Source: Nitrospirota bacterium | Lineage (GTDB): Bacteria > Nitrospirota > Nitrospiria > Nitrospirales > Nitrospiraceae | Direction of reading: 5' to 3' | Assembly: GCA_005877535.1 (NCBI GenBank) | Contig: VBOM01000180.1 | Location: 1 to 9,318, forward strand | DNA: 9,318 nucleotides | Part shown: positions 1 through 6,861 of the stretch, piece after piece | How positions within the stretch are numbered: the stretch's first letter is position 1 | Layout of the letters: the number at the start of each line of letters is the position of its first letter | Notes under the pieces: model-generated | Told to the model about the DNA's origin: nothing | Seen by the model: only the letters and a program-made list of their open reading frames with translations | Database searches by the model: none | Made by a program: the position numbers and the translations under genes

Positions 1-249
1 CGGCATTCATGAGGGAGCTATTCTAACAGGATGCGGAAAAAGTCTGCGAGAGCCAGTGTCCAAGGCGCGTGAAGCGCGAGAAAAGCGCGATGCGAAGTTC
101 AAATTTCATGGTTCGAAATTCCAACAGCCTCGATCTTCGATCCCTTGCTCGTCCCCCTTATCTTGCTTGGCGCCTGTGATTTCGCAATGAACCGTCATGA
201 ATAATACGGGCTAGCGTGTGATTGACGTTAGTAACCTCGTGTAGGATCA
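1..249. other. Gene-free left end with repeat-like debris
   Basis: No ORF with a plausible start and ribosome binding site fits this stretch, and I see no tRNA. Positions 24-105 contain several copies of a GCGCG(A/T)-type element (for example near 66, 76 and 85), preceded by an ACAGGATGCGGAAAAAGT-type segment. From memory this resembles intergenic repeats scattered through Nitrospira genomes, but I cannot verify that here. Positions 195-214 contain TCATGAATAATACGGGCTAG, which looks like the outer end of some transposable elements; no transposase accompanies it. A minus-strand ATG at 8-10 could begin a further gene outside the window, but it has no clear Shine-Dalgarno sequence. Confidence 0.35.
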
Positions 250-735
250 CTACTTCCTGCACGCTACTCTCCACAGCGCTCGATTGATACTACCCTGCAC
301 AACAGGTTCCCACTGTTGTTCGTCTGGGGTACTGTAAACCACGTGACCACTTCCCATGTTGCCCGAGAACCACGTATACGCAAGCATACGCGTGCGCTCT
401 TCTGCACAATCGTATTCGTTGTATCGCTTGAAAGATAAGAGCGAATCGCCCGCTACGGTTTGTACAGTCTTGTAGTCATACAATTGCCACATCTTCACCA
501 AACTCCCCTTGCGGCGAATGGTATCTGGATCGACGTACACAGTCAGTCCTGTCTCGTCGTCACCGCTCGTCAACTCCCACCCCGCATACACTGGTTCACT
601 ACTCAGCACCAGCAGCGTAATCAGTAACCAGAAACCCAAAAAGTAGTCCAGAGGCAGTCTGAAGAAAGGACTCGCGTTGCAAGCCACAAAGCATGGCACA
701 GGGAAGCGACGGTAGGAACGAATTGTGACGGGCAT
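250..735 (-). CDS. Secreted surface-adhesin E-like protein
   Basis: A 161-residue exported protein of unknown exact function. The start is an ATG preceded by a strong GGGAGG Shine-Dalgarno five bases upstream. The first 28 or so residues are basic and polar. A hydrophobic segment follows at about 29-46 (LDYFLGFWLLITLLVL), then SSEPVYA at 45-51, which suggests signal peptidase I cleavage after Ala51. The mature domain (about 53-159) has the look of the surface-adhesin protein E family: a WELT start, an aspartate-rich turn, YVDPDTIRRKGSLVKMW at 67-83, an EYDCAEERTR motif near 108-117, WFSGNMGSG at 122-130 and WEPV at 142-145. Cys110 and Cys159 are well placed for a disulfide. The family was named after a Haemophilus adhesin, but many environmental bacteria carry copies with no shown adhesive role. 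The unusually long N-region before the hydrophobic core could mean a later start. The gene stands alone, separated from accC by 473 bases. Confidence 0.8.
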   Translation of the reverse strand: MPVTIRSYRRFPVPCFVACNASPFFRLPLDYFLGFWLLITLLVLSSEPVYAGWELTSGDDETGLTVYVDPDTIRRKGSLVKMWQLYDYKTVQTVAGDSLLSFKRYNEYDCAEERTRMLAYTWFSGNMGSGHVVYSTPDEQQWEPVVQGSINRALWRVACRK

Positions 736-756
736 AGGGGCCTCCCAGAACAGCGT

Positions 757-786
757 ATTCTAGGAGGGCCGAGATCGGGGATGCAA
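757..786 (-). promoter_or_regulatory. Candidate sigma-70 promoter of the adhesin-E gene
   Basis: Read on the minus strand, TTGCAT (781-786) and TAGAAT (757-762) are separated by 18 bases. The -10 element matches the consensus at five of six positions and the -35 at three. Transcription would begin near 750, giving a leader of about 15 bases that still holds the GGGAGG ribosome binding site. An 11-base symmetrical element, GGTCA-G-TGACC (787-797), sits directly next to the -35 and could be an operator. Confidence 0.4.
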
Positions 787-867
787 GGTCAGTGACCACT
801 CTACGCATCTTGGCGGGCCAACTGGTGTATTTGGATAAAAGACTCTGTCGTCAAAGGAGGGAGGCCA

Positions 868-957
868 ATGAAGACCCTAAATCCAGACGCGCAGCCTGTG
901 GTGCAGCAGAACCTGTCGCTTGAGCCTAGTCTATGCCGATGCATTCGGATGAGGTAA
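868..957 (+). CDS. Candidate small ORF with strong RBS (29 aa)
   Basis: A 29-codon ORF running opposite to every other gene in the window. It is preceded by AAAGGAGG (853-860), a near-perfect Shine-Dalgarno seven bases before the ATG. The peptide starts MKTLNPDAQPVVQQ and ends CRCIRMR, with two cysteines near the C-terminus and no signal peptide or membrane segment. I do not recognise it. A weak promoter-like pair lies upstream (TTGGCG at 810-815, GATAAA at 834-839, 18-base spacer). It ends four bases before the ATG of the next short ORF, so the two could be translationally coupled. Alternatively the pair is one gene broken by a frameshift near 953-957, where the two frames overlap. It could also be chance. 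Confidence 0.3.
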   Translation: MKTLNPDAQPVVQQNLSLEPSLCRCIRMR

Positions 958-961
958 GGGA

Positions 962-1171
962 ATGGATGAGTCACTCCCAGTTTTAGTTAAAATTCCGAAG
1001 CGGCTCCGATGTCATGTTCATGCCACGGCGATTATCTTCGACTTTTCCATCGTCAATTGTGGCGCCAGCACACCCGTCGCCAATTTACACAAGTCGCGTG
1101 ACATCACCGGTTCTCACCCACCAGAGGCCAGCTCTTTCAGGTTGCAGCGTATAAAAAACAGGTTCAAATAA
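962..1171 (+). CDS. Candidate small ORF (69 aa), no recognised family
   Basis: A 69-codon ORF whose ATG is preceded by GAGG (951-954) with a seven-base spacing, a reasonable Shine-Dalgarno that overlaps the end of the preceding short ORF. The product is basic at both ends: PKRLRCHVHAT at about 12-22, and a C-terminus rich in Arg and Lys (FRLQRIKNRFK). The middle is mildly hydrophobic (IIFDFSIVNCG) with no clear transmembrane segment. I recognise no domain. It points towards accC and ends 37 bases from the accC stop. It may be a small real protein, the second half of a frameshifted gene starting at 868, or non-coding. Confidence 0.25.
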   Translation: MDESLPVLVKIPKRLRCHVHATAIIFDFSIVNCGASTPVANLHKSRDITGSHPPEASSFRLQRIKNRFK

Positions 1172-1183
1172 ACAGGGTCAAAT
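1157..1183. repeat. 13-base imperfect direct repeat, period 14
   Basis: AACAGGTTCAAAT (1157-1169) is followed after one base by AACAGGGTCAAAT (1171-1183). The two copies differ at one position. The repeat lies in the accC 3' flank and covers the stop codon of the 962-1171 ORF. ACAGGGTCAAATCT-type strings are, from memory, often found beside REP-associated transposase genes, but none is present here. Confidence 0.5.
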
Positions 1184-1194
1184 CTGGCAACCCT
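1166..1194 (-). terminator. Weak candidate terminator after accC
   Basis: On the minus strand AGGGT (1190-1194) pairs with ACCCT (1174-1178), extendable by two G-T wobble pairs. It is followed by GTTTATTT, and a run of six T lies further on (1153-1158). It starts about 15 bases after the accC stop. The stem is short and the T tract is broken, so it would be inefficient if it works at all. It is the best candidate I see for ending the aroQ-efp-accBC transcript. Confidence 0.3.
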
Positions 1195-1208
1195 CTATCC
1201 TGAAAATT

Positions 1209-2549
<1,341 letters not shown>

Positions 2550-2582
2550 GCAAATACTCCGGTGTAGGTCGAAGGAAGAGGG

Positions 2583-3155
2583 TTAGTGGGTGGCCGTCGG
2601 ATCGACGAGGAAGAGCGCCTGGCCATACTCCACCGGCTTGGTGCTTTCGGCCAGAATTTTCGTGACCCGCCCATCCACCTCTGACTCGATTTCGTTCATC
2701 AACTTCATCGCTTCGACGATGCAGAGAACCTGTCCCTTTTTTACATAGTCGCCTTCTTCGACATAGGGGTCGGCATCCGGCGAAGGAGACCGATAGAACG
2801 TCCCGACGATCGGGGACACAATGGTAATCATGCCTGTCGTGTCCTCAGTCTGTGTGCCGCCCGCAGCGGGCAGTAGAGAGGATGAAATCGAGCCGGACGT
2901 CCCCTGGTCTGCGACGGTGGTCGTGATCGTTTTGCCGCCGATTTCATATCGCACACGGATTCTGAGGCCTTCGCGCTCCAGTTCCAGTTCGGTCAGGTTG
3001 TTCTTTTTGAGCAGATCGATCAGTTCCTGGATGTATTTGGTCTGTTGTCCGTACGGTGAGCCTGTGCCCTGCCCGCTCTGGGTCGCGGCAATGGCTTGAG
3101 GCAGAATGATCGGAGTTCCACGTTTCTTCAGCTTGCTCGATTTCTGTTTGCTCAC
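2583..3155 (-). CDS. accB: Acetyl-CoA carboxylase, biotin carboxyl carrier protein
   Basis: Carries the covalently bound biotin that shuttles the carboxyl group from AccC to the AccAD carboxyltransferase. Of 190 residues, the C-terminal biotinyl domain spans about 110-187 and contains [11 protein letters not shown] at 114-124 and [10 protein letters not shown] at 148-157, where Lys151 is the biotin site. A short folded N-terminal segment (about 39-75, [20 protein letters not shown]...) is typical, followed by a Gly/Ser/Thr-rich linker. Before it come about 38 extra residues, starting [13 protein letters not shown], very basic and not usual for the family. The start is GTG with GGAG eight bases upstream. 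The GTG overlaps the efp stop (GTGA), so translation is probably coupled to efp. A 6-bp hairpin lies directly before the ribosome binding site. I see no in-frame ATG that would give a shorter family-like N-terminus, so I keep the GTG at 3155. Confidence 0.95.
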   Translation of the reverse strand: MSKQKSSKLKKRGTPIILPQAIAATQSGQGTGSPYGQQTKYIQELIDLLKKNNLTELELEREGLRIRVRYEIGGKTITTTVADQGTSGSISSSLLPAAGGTQTEDTTGMITIVSPIVGTFYRSPSPDADPYVEEGDYVKKGQVLCIVEAMKLMNEIESEVDGRVTKILAESTKPVEYGQALFLVDPTATH

Positions 3156-3712
3156 CGAACACGCTCCACGTACTCTCGAGTACGGGTATCGAGTTTGATC
3201 ACAGTCCCGGTTTCCAAGTAGAGCGGGACCTTGACAGTAGCGCCGGTTTCAAGGGTAGCGAGCTTGGTGCCGCCCGTAGCTGTATCGCCACGGAAACCCG
3301 GTTCGGTATCGGTGACCTTCAGCTCGATAAAGTTGGGCAGCTCGACGTCGATCGGGCGATGTTCATACACGAGGATCTTCACCGTCATGTTTTCTTTCAA
3401 GAGGTCCGCATTCCCACCGAGCTTGCCCTTCTCGAATGTCAACTGCTCGAAGGTCTCCGTGTCCATAAATGTAAAAGCTTCGTCGGTCGCATAGAGGAAT
3501 TGCATGGTCCGTTCTTCGAGATCCGGCTCTTCGAATCGTTCTCCAGATCGGAAAGTACGATCCAAGACATTACCTGAAAGGTAGCTCTTGAGCTTGGTGC
3601 GCACGAAGGCTCCGCCCTTGCCTGGTTTTACATGTTGAAACTCAACGATGTAAAATGGCTGGTTATCAACCATGAGCCGCACGCCACCGCGAAAATCGGT
3701 TGTGGAAATCAC
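3152..3712 (-). CDS. efp: Translation elongation factor P
   Basis: EF-P binds stalled ribosomes between the P and E sites and promotes peptide bond formation at consecutive prolines. The 186-residue length is standard. The start [13 protein letters not shown] is the classic EF-P N-terminus. The loop that reaches the peptidyl-transferase centre is [14 protein letters not shown] at 27-40, with Lys32 at its tip. A lysine there suggests EpmA-type lysylation or another lysine modification, not the arginine rhamnosylation used by some bacteria; no modification gene is in the window. The C-terminal OB domain contains the typical [20 protein letters not shown] stretch near 139-158. The start is GTG with AAGGGAG about six bases upstream. 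It is 47 bases after aroQ and overlaps accB by four bases. The aroQ-efp-accB-accC order is common in several phyla, often with a pepP peptidase between aroQ and efp, which is missing here. Confidence 0.97.
   Translation of the reverse strand: MISTTDFRGGVRLMVDNQPFYIVEFQHVKPGKGGAFVRTKLKSYLSGNVLDRTFRSGERFEEPDLEERTMQFLYATDEAFTFMDTETFEQLTFEKGKLGGNADLLKENMTVKILVYEHRPIDVELPNFIELKVTDTEPGFRGDTATGGTKLATLETGATVKVPLYLETGTVIKLDTRTREYVERVR
3169..3184 (-). promoter_or_regulatory. Hairpin abutting the accB ribosome binding site
   Basis: CGTACTCGAGAGTACG (minus strand) forms a 6-bp stem, CGUACU/AGUACG, around a CGAG loop, inside the last codons of efp. Its base directly touches UGGAG (3164-3168), the accB Shine-Dalgarno. 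The pairing is seen in the sequence; any effect on accB translation is inference. Confidence 0.4.
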
Positions 3713-3759
3713 TCGATACTCCCTTCAGACTGTATGAGGCCGCTGATTACGCTCCGCAA

Positions 3760-4260
3760 TTATCTTGTTCCTTTTGCTGCCCGTCGCGATGCCCCTGGTG
3801 CGGTCATCTTCTTCTGCCGTTGGGATACGGTCAGATGGTCGTACAGCCCACGGAGTGCGAGAAGATAGCCGATCGGACCCAAGCCGGAAATTTGCCCGAT
3901 AGAAACCTCCGCGATATAGGAGCGGCGGCGAAATTCTTCCCGCTGATGAATGTTGGACAGATGCACTTCAACCGTCGGCAGACCGGCCGCCGCAATGGCG
4001 TCCCGGATTGCGATGCTGGTGTGGGTATAGGCGGCCGGATTAATGATGATCCCATCGTATCCCGTCCGAGCCTCTTGAATCCAGGTGATCAGTTCACCCT
4101 CGCTATTTGACTGGCGCAGGTCCACCTCCACGGCCAGCTCCTCTGCCAGATTCGTGATGGCTGAGTCCAGGGCATCGAGGGACAGGGTGCCGTATATCGA
4201 CTGCTCCCTGGTCCCGAGAAGATTTAGATTGGGACCGTGTAAGACTCGTATTCGTAGCAT
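3760..4260 (-). CDS. aroQ: Type II 3-dehydroquinate dehydratase
   Basis: Catalyses reversible dehydration of 3-dehydroquinate to 3-dehydroshikimate, the third step of the shikimate pathway to aromatic amino acids. Type II enzymes form dodecamers. The start at 4260 gives [19 protein letters not shown], the typical N-terminus; the open frame runs further upstream but would put about 69 non-family residues in front. Key residues match the well-studied Mycobacterium enzyme with an offset of one: Arg18 (GTRE), Tyr23 as the catalytic base, Asn74 and His80 in NPAAYTH, His100 in [14 protein letters not shown], and Arg111. At 166 residues it is slightly longer than usual (about 145-150), owing to a basic tail after about 145 ([20 protein letters not shown]). 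The Shine-Dalgarno is weak (AGAAAGA). It is the first gene after a good promoter at 4325-4353. Confidence 0.96.
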   Translation of the reverse strand: MLRIRVLHGPNLNLLGTREQSIYGTLSLDALDSAITNLAEELAVEVDLRQSNSEGELITWIQEARTGYDGIIINPAAYTHTSIAIRDAIAAAGLPTVEVHLSNIHQREEFRRRSYIAEVSIGQISGLGPIGYLLALRGLYDHLTVSQRQKKMTAPGASRRAAKGTR

Positions 4261-4324
4261 GTCTTTCTGTTCACATACTGGATATGCGAGGAAACTTCCA
4301 TGTGACAGGGTCCAGCAGGGCTGC

Positions 4325-4353
4325 ATTGTAGCAGTCCGCCTCAGACCGGTCAA
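4325..4353 (-). promoter_or_regulatory. Sigma-70-type promoter of aroQ-efp-accB-accC
   Basis: On the minus strand, TTGACC (4348-4353) and TACAAT (4325-4330) are separated by exactly 17 bases, and a TG one base before the -10 makes an extended -10 (TGCTACAAT). The -35 matches the consensus at four of six positions and the -10 at five of six. Transcription would start near 4318, giving a leader of about 58 bases before aroQ. The pair lies in the 106-base gap between the TPR gene and aroQ, the largest gap between minus-strand genes right of accC. An 8-base palindrome, GACCGGTC (4344-4351), overlaps the -35 and could be an operator. Confidence 0.65.
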
Positions 4354-4366
4354 ACCTGCAAAAATA

Positions 4367-5209
4367 TTAGGAAGTCTTTGGGTGAGGCTCGTTCGTTCCG
4401 TCACGATCGTGACGACGTGCTTCGATGCTGCGAAGCCAGGATTCCAGCTGTGCAACGACTTCAGCATGAGGCGACGGGGGAGGCATCACTACAATCTCGG
4501 CGGCTTGGAAATCCGGCTCCTGCACTGGTCCCGCAAGCTGCTCCGCTGTCTTATCGCGTGTGCGGAGGGCTGTCTCCATCAATTCGGTTGGCTTAATAAA
4601 TGATTCGATAGAAGCGATATTTGGTTCGAGCGGCGTAAGGTCTGGCAGGCCTGGTACGGTACCCGCCATCGGTGCAGAGGCTGTGAATTCCACAGGAGCA
4701 GGCGATGTAGTCTCCTCCTGGGCGGAGAGGTTACGCGTGGCTGGAACCGCGGACTGTGACCGTTCCGGTCCCTGCTTTTGTTTCAGCGGTGCGCCTAGAG
4801 CAGATTGGACTGACCGCGCTTCTTCATCCCGCGGGTTGACCGCCAGGATGACGGCGCAGGATTGCAATGCTGATTCGTTCTGCCCCTGACTCGTGTAGAT
4901 CTTGATTAAGGTCCGGTGCGCGCGCAGGTTTTCGGGACTCAACTTGACGGATTCTTCTAGAATCGCCCGGGCCTTCGTGACCTGACCCATGTGGTCGTAG
5001 GCACGTCCTAGCGCGACCATGGCGGTAATGAAACCGGGATACAATTTCAGGCCGTCTTCGAGGACGGCTGCGGCTTCCTGCCACATGCCGACTTTTGCGT
5101 ACTCTTCGGCCAGTGGCATGAAAGCTTTGGAATGTGGATCTTTGGCTAATTGGGTGGCCAGTCGATCGATTTCCAGGGCGCTCTCGGCGGCGTGCTGATT
5201 CTGAGCCAT
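4367..5209 (-). CDS. TPR-repeat protein of unknown role
   Basis: A 280-residue soluble protein with no signal peptide or membrane segment. After a short N-terminal helix come about three tetratricopeptide repeats: roughly 26-59 ([30 protein letters not shown]), 60-93 and 94-127 ([29 protein letters not shown]). These form a helical scaffold for binding another protein. Residues 140-248 are a low-complexity linker rich in Pro, Ala, Ser and Glu. The C-terminus has one predicted amphipathic helix, [20 protein letters not shown] (251-270). From memory, a similar C-terminal L-x-x-W-L-x-x-I-x-x-R-R element ends TPR proteins in deltaproteobacteria, so it may be a separate docking motif. It begins six bases after coaBC and is the last gene of the nth-to-TPR run. 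The Shine-Dalgarno is distant (GGAGG about 13 bases upstream). No function can be assigned. Confidence 0.85.
   Translation of the reverse strand: MAQNQHAAESALEIDRLATQLAKDPHSKAFMPLAEEYAKVGMWQEAAAVLEDGLKLYPGFITAMVALGRAYDHMGQVTKARAILEESVKLSPENLRAHRTLIKIYTSQGQNESALQSCAVILAVNPRDEEARSVQSALGAPLKQKQGPERSQSAVPATRNLSAQEETTSPAPVEFTASAPMAGTVPGLPDLTPLEPNIASIESFIKPTELMETALRTRDKTAEQLAGPVQEPDFQAAEIVVMPPPSPHAEVVAQLESWLRSIEARRHDRDGTNEPHPKTS
4399..4414. repeat. Perfect 16-base palindrome in the TPR gene 3' end
   Basis: CGTCACGATCGTGACG is its own reverse complement with no spacer. It lies within the last codons of the TPR gene, about 45 bases upstream of the aroQ promoter -35. It could be a protein-binding site or a chance product of the codons for RHDRD. 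Confidence 0.5.
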
Positions 5210-5215
5210 CGGCGG

Positions 5216-6478
5216 CTAGCGTCCTCCCGCAACTGGTTTGGGGGCCTGGCCAGATTGTCTTGTACGAAGCAGCTCTTGCGCCCGGTTCAGGATCGCGTCA
5301 GCGAGCGCTCGTTTTGGCATTAGGGGCAGTACTGTCATGGCCCCCTGCCGGTCGATCAAGGTGGCGGCGTTCTGATCGCTGCCGAATCCTGCTCCCTCTG
5401 TCGTAACATCGTTTGCGACGATGAGGTCGAGCCCTTTCGCCGTCAGCTTCTCTTTCGCGTGGGCGATCAGATCGCTGGTCTCAGCGGCGAAGCCGACGAT
5501 GAGTTGAGTGGTCCGTTGGGCAGACAATGAGGCCAGGATGTCAGTGGTCCGTTCGAGATCTATCGTCTGACCGGCTGCTCGCCCCTGTTTCTTTATTTTT
5601 TGCATGGCAGGATGCGAGGGGCGAAAATCCGCCACCGCGGCGGCCATGATCACAGTTGTGGACCACGCAAGCCGCGCGGACAGAGCCTTCGTCATTTCTT
5701 CAGCAGTGACGACCGAAACGACTTCGATGCCTTTTGGAGTCGGTAAGGCCGTCGGACCAGTGACGAGGACCACCTGGGCTCCCCTCGCCTGGGCGGCTTC
5801 GGCGATGGCATAGCCCATCTTACCCGAAGAACGGTTTGAAATGAAACGCACCGGATCGATCGGCTCTTGCGTTGGGCCCGCCGAAACCAGAATGCGGTGC
5901 CCTTGCCAGTCGCGTCGTGGAGCCAGCGCCGCCTGAATAGCCTCCAAAATTGTGCCTTCCCCTGCCAAGCGGCCTTGGCCTATCCGTCCGGAAGCGAGCG
6001 AGCCTATTTCTGGATTCACCACGATGGTTCCCCTAGAACGCAACGTCCCTATGTGTTCTCTGACAGATGGATGGTCCCACATCCCTCCGTCCATGGCGGG
6101 AGCCACAATCAGCGGGCACTGTGCCGTAAGGAGCATGGTCGAGAGCAGATCGTCGCACAGCCCCAGTGCTGCCCTTGCAAGACAATTGGCCGTGGCCGGC
6201 GCAATAACGATGGCGTCTGCCTGTTCCGGCAATGACAAGTGTTTCATCTCCTGATGCGCCTCGAACATCTCCGTCGAGATGGGATGGCCGGAGAGCACTT
6301 CAAACGTCAGCGGGGTGACGAACTTCGTGGCCGATTGCGTCATCACGACATGCACTATCGCTCCCTCACGGAGCAAGGTCCGGAGCAACGCGACAGCCTT
6401 ATAGGCCGCGATGCTGCCGGTCACGCCGAGCACGATCTGCTTCCCGATCAACGTCGGCCCTATGGAGCCTGAGATCAT
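5216..6478 (-). CDS. coaBC: Bifunctional CoaBC (PPC decarboxylase / PPC synthase)
   Basis: Makes 4'-phosphopantetheine for coenzyme A. The C-terminal CoaB half joins CTP-activated phosphopantothenate with cysteine; the N-terminal FMN-dependent CoaC half decarboxylates the product. CoaC (about 1-190): GVTGSIAAYKA at 18-28, the catalytic His80 in HLSL, PATAN at 94-98, PAMDGGMW at 127-134, and the flap LASGRIGQGR at 161-170. CoaB (about 191-400): SAGPTQEPIDPVRFISN at 199-215, SSGKMGYAIAEAA at 217-229, and the catalytic lysine region KIKK at 294-297. Numbering follows E. coli Dfp with an offset of five. Two E. coli CoaC residues are changed: Asn125 is Asp130 and Cys158 is Ser163. I place the start at ATG 6478 (420 aa), because GAGGAG lies nine bases upstream. 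A TTG two codons earlier, directly after the rpoZ stop, is too close to it. It follows rpoZ and precedes the TPR gene. Confidence 0.96.
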   Translation of the reverse strand: MISGSIGPTLIGKQIVLGVTGSIAAYKAVALLRTLLREGAIVHVVMTQSATKFVTPLTFEVLSGHPISTEMFEAHQEMKHLSLPEQADAIVIAPATANCLARAALGLCDDLLSTMLLTAQCPLIVAPAMDGGMWDHPSVREHIGTLRSRGTIVVNPEIGSLASGRIGQGRLAGEGTILEAIQAALAPRRDWQGHRILVSAGPTQEPIDPVRFISNRSSGKMGYAIAEAAQARGAQVVLVTGPTALPTPKGIEVVSVVTAEEMTKALSARLAWSTTVIMAAAVADFRPSHPAMQKIKKQGRAAGQTIDLERTTDILASLSAQRTTQLIVGFAAETSDLIAHAKEKLTAKGLDLIVANDVTTEGAGFGSDQNAATLIDRQGAMTVLPLMPKRALADAILNRAQELLRTRQSGQAPKPVAGGR

Positions 6479-6484
6479 CGCCAA

Positions 6485-6841
6485 TTACTCCTCGCTCTCA
6501 CCCACCATCGGCTTCGGAGTATCGTCGACATAGACGCTCAGCTCTTTCTTGATCTCCTTCGCGTCGTCGCCGGTCATTACGGCAATGCGCTCCATTTCGC
6601 CTTCCTTGCCACGCTTCGCTTCCTTCATCGCATCCCGCGCTTCTTGACCGACGAGATACTTGACTTGTGCACGGAGGACTTCATCGAGGGCGATGGTCGT
6701 TTCTTTGGTGAAGCGTGAGGCAGCATGACGTGATCCCTGCAAAATGTGCTTCGCCCGCTGGGCTGCGATGATCGTCAGCCGGTGGCGTGAGTCAAACTCG
6801 TCTGCTGTGTATTGGGGCAATAGTCTCAACATGTCGATCAT
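6485..6841 (-). CDS. rpoZ: RNA polymerase omega subunit
   Basis: The small subunit that clamps the beta-prime subunit and helps assemble RNA polymerase; in many bacteria it also forms part of a (p)ppGpp site. The conserved core covers about 18-65: SRHRLTIIAAQRAKHIL (18-34), equivalent to the RFxLVxxAAxRARQL stretch of other omegas, and TTIALDEVLRAQV (48-60). At 118 residues it is longer than the usual 70-95, with a charged, lysine- and glutamate-rich tail (about 70-118) ending in GESEE. The start is ATG 6841 with AAAGGAG about ten bases upstream; a second ATG three codons later has worse spacing. It sits 20 bases after gmk and its stop directly precedes the coaBC start region. The gmk-rpoZ-coaBC order is conserved in many phyla and supports the call of a rapidly diverging small protein. 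Confidence 0.92.
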   Translation of the reverse strand: MIDMLRLLPQYTADEFDSRHRLTIIAAQRAKHILQGSRHAASRFTKETTIALDEVLRAQVKYLVGQEARDAMKEAKRGKEGEMERIAVMTGDDAKEIKKELSVYVDDTPKPMVGESEE

Positions 6842-6861
6842 GGATATGGTACTCCTTTGGG

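Larger units (their letters stand above)
736..1208. other. 473-base interval without a confidently annotated gene
   Basis: This interval lies between the adhesin-E gene and accC. Reading left to right it holds the candidate adhesin promoter, an 11-base symmetrical element at 787-797, two short plus-strand ORFs (868-957 and 962-1171), a 13-base imperfect direct repeat (1157-1183) and a weak terminator for accC. I see no tRNA, riboswitch or complete known gene in it. Confidence 0.6.

Noticed and set aside
1..10. A minus-strand ATG at the left edge that could start another gene
   Set aside because: Only three codons are visible and no Shine-Dalgarno precedes it, so it cannot be supported.
241..253. 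Small inverted repeat GTAG-gatca-CTAC at the adhesin-E stop
   Set aside because: Four-base arms and no following T tract on the minus strand; too weak to call a terminator.
1..1208. CRISPR array, tRNA or toxin-antitoxin pair in the accessory left part
   Set aside because: There is no regularly spaced repeat, no cloverleaf-like sequence, and the two small ORFs show no toxin or antitoxin features.
4261..4467. The 69-codon upstream extension of aroQ
   Set aside because: It overlaps the TPR gene by about 100 bases, lacks family similarity and would run through the good promoter at 4325-4353; the enzyme family begins at 4260.
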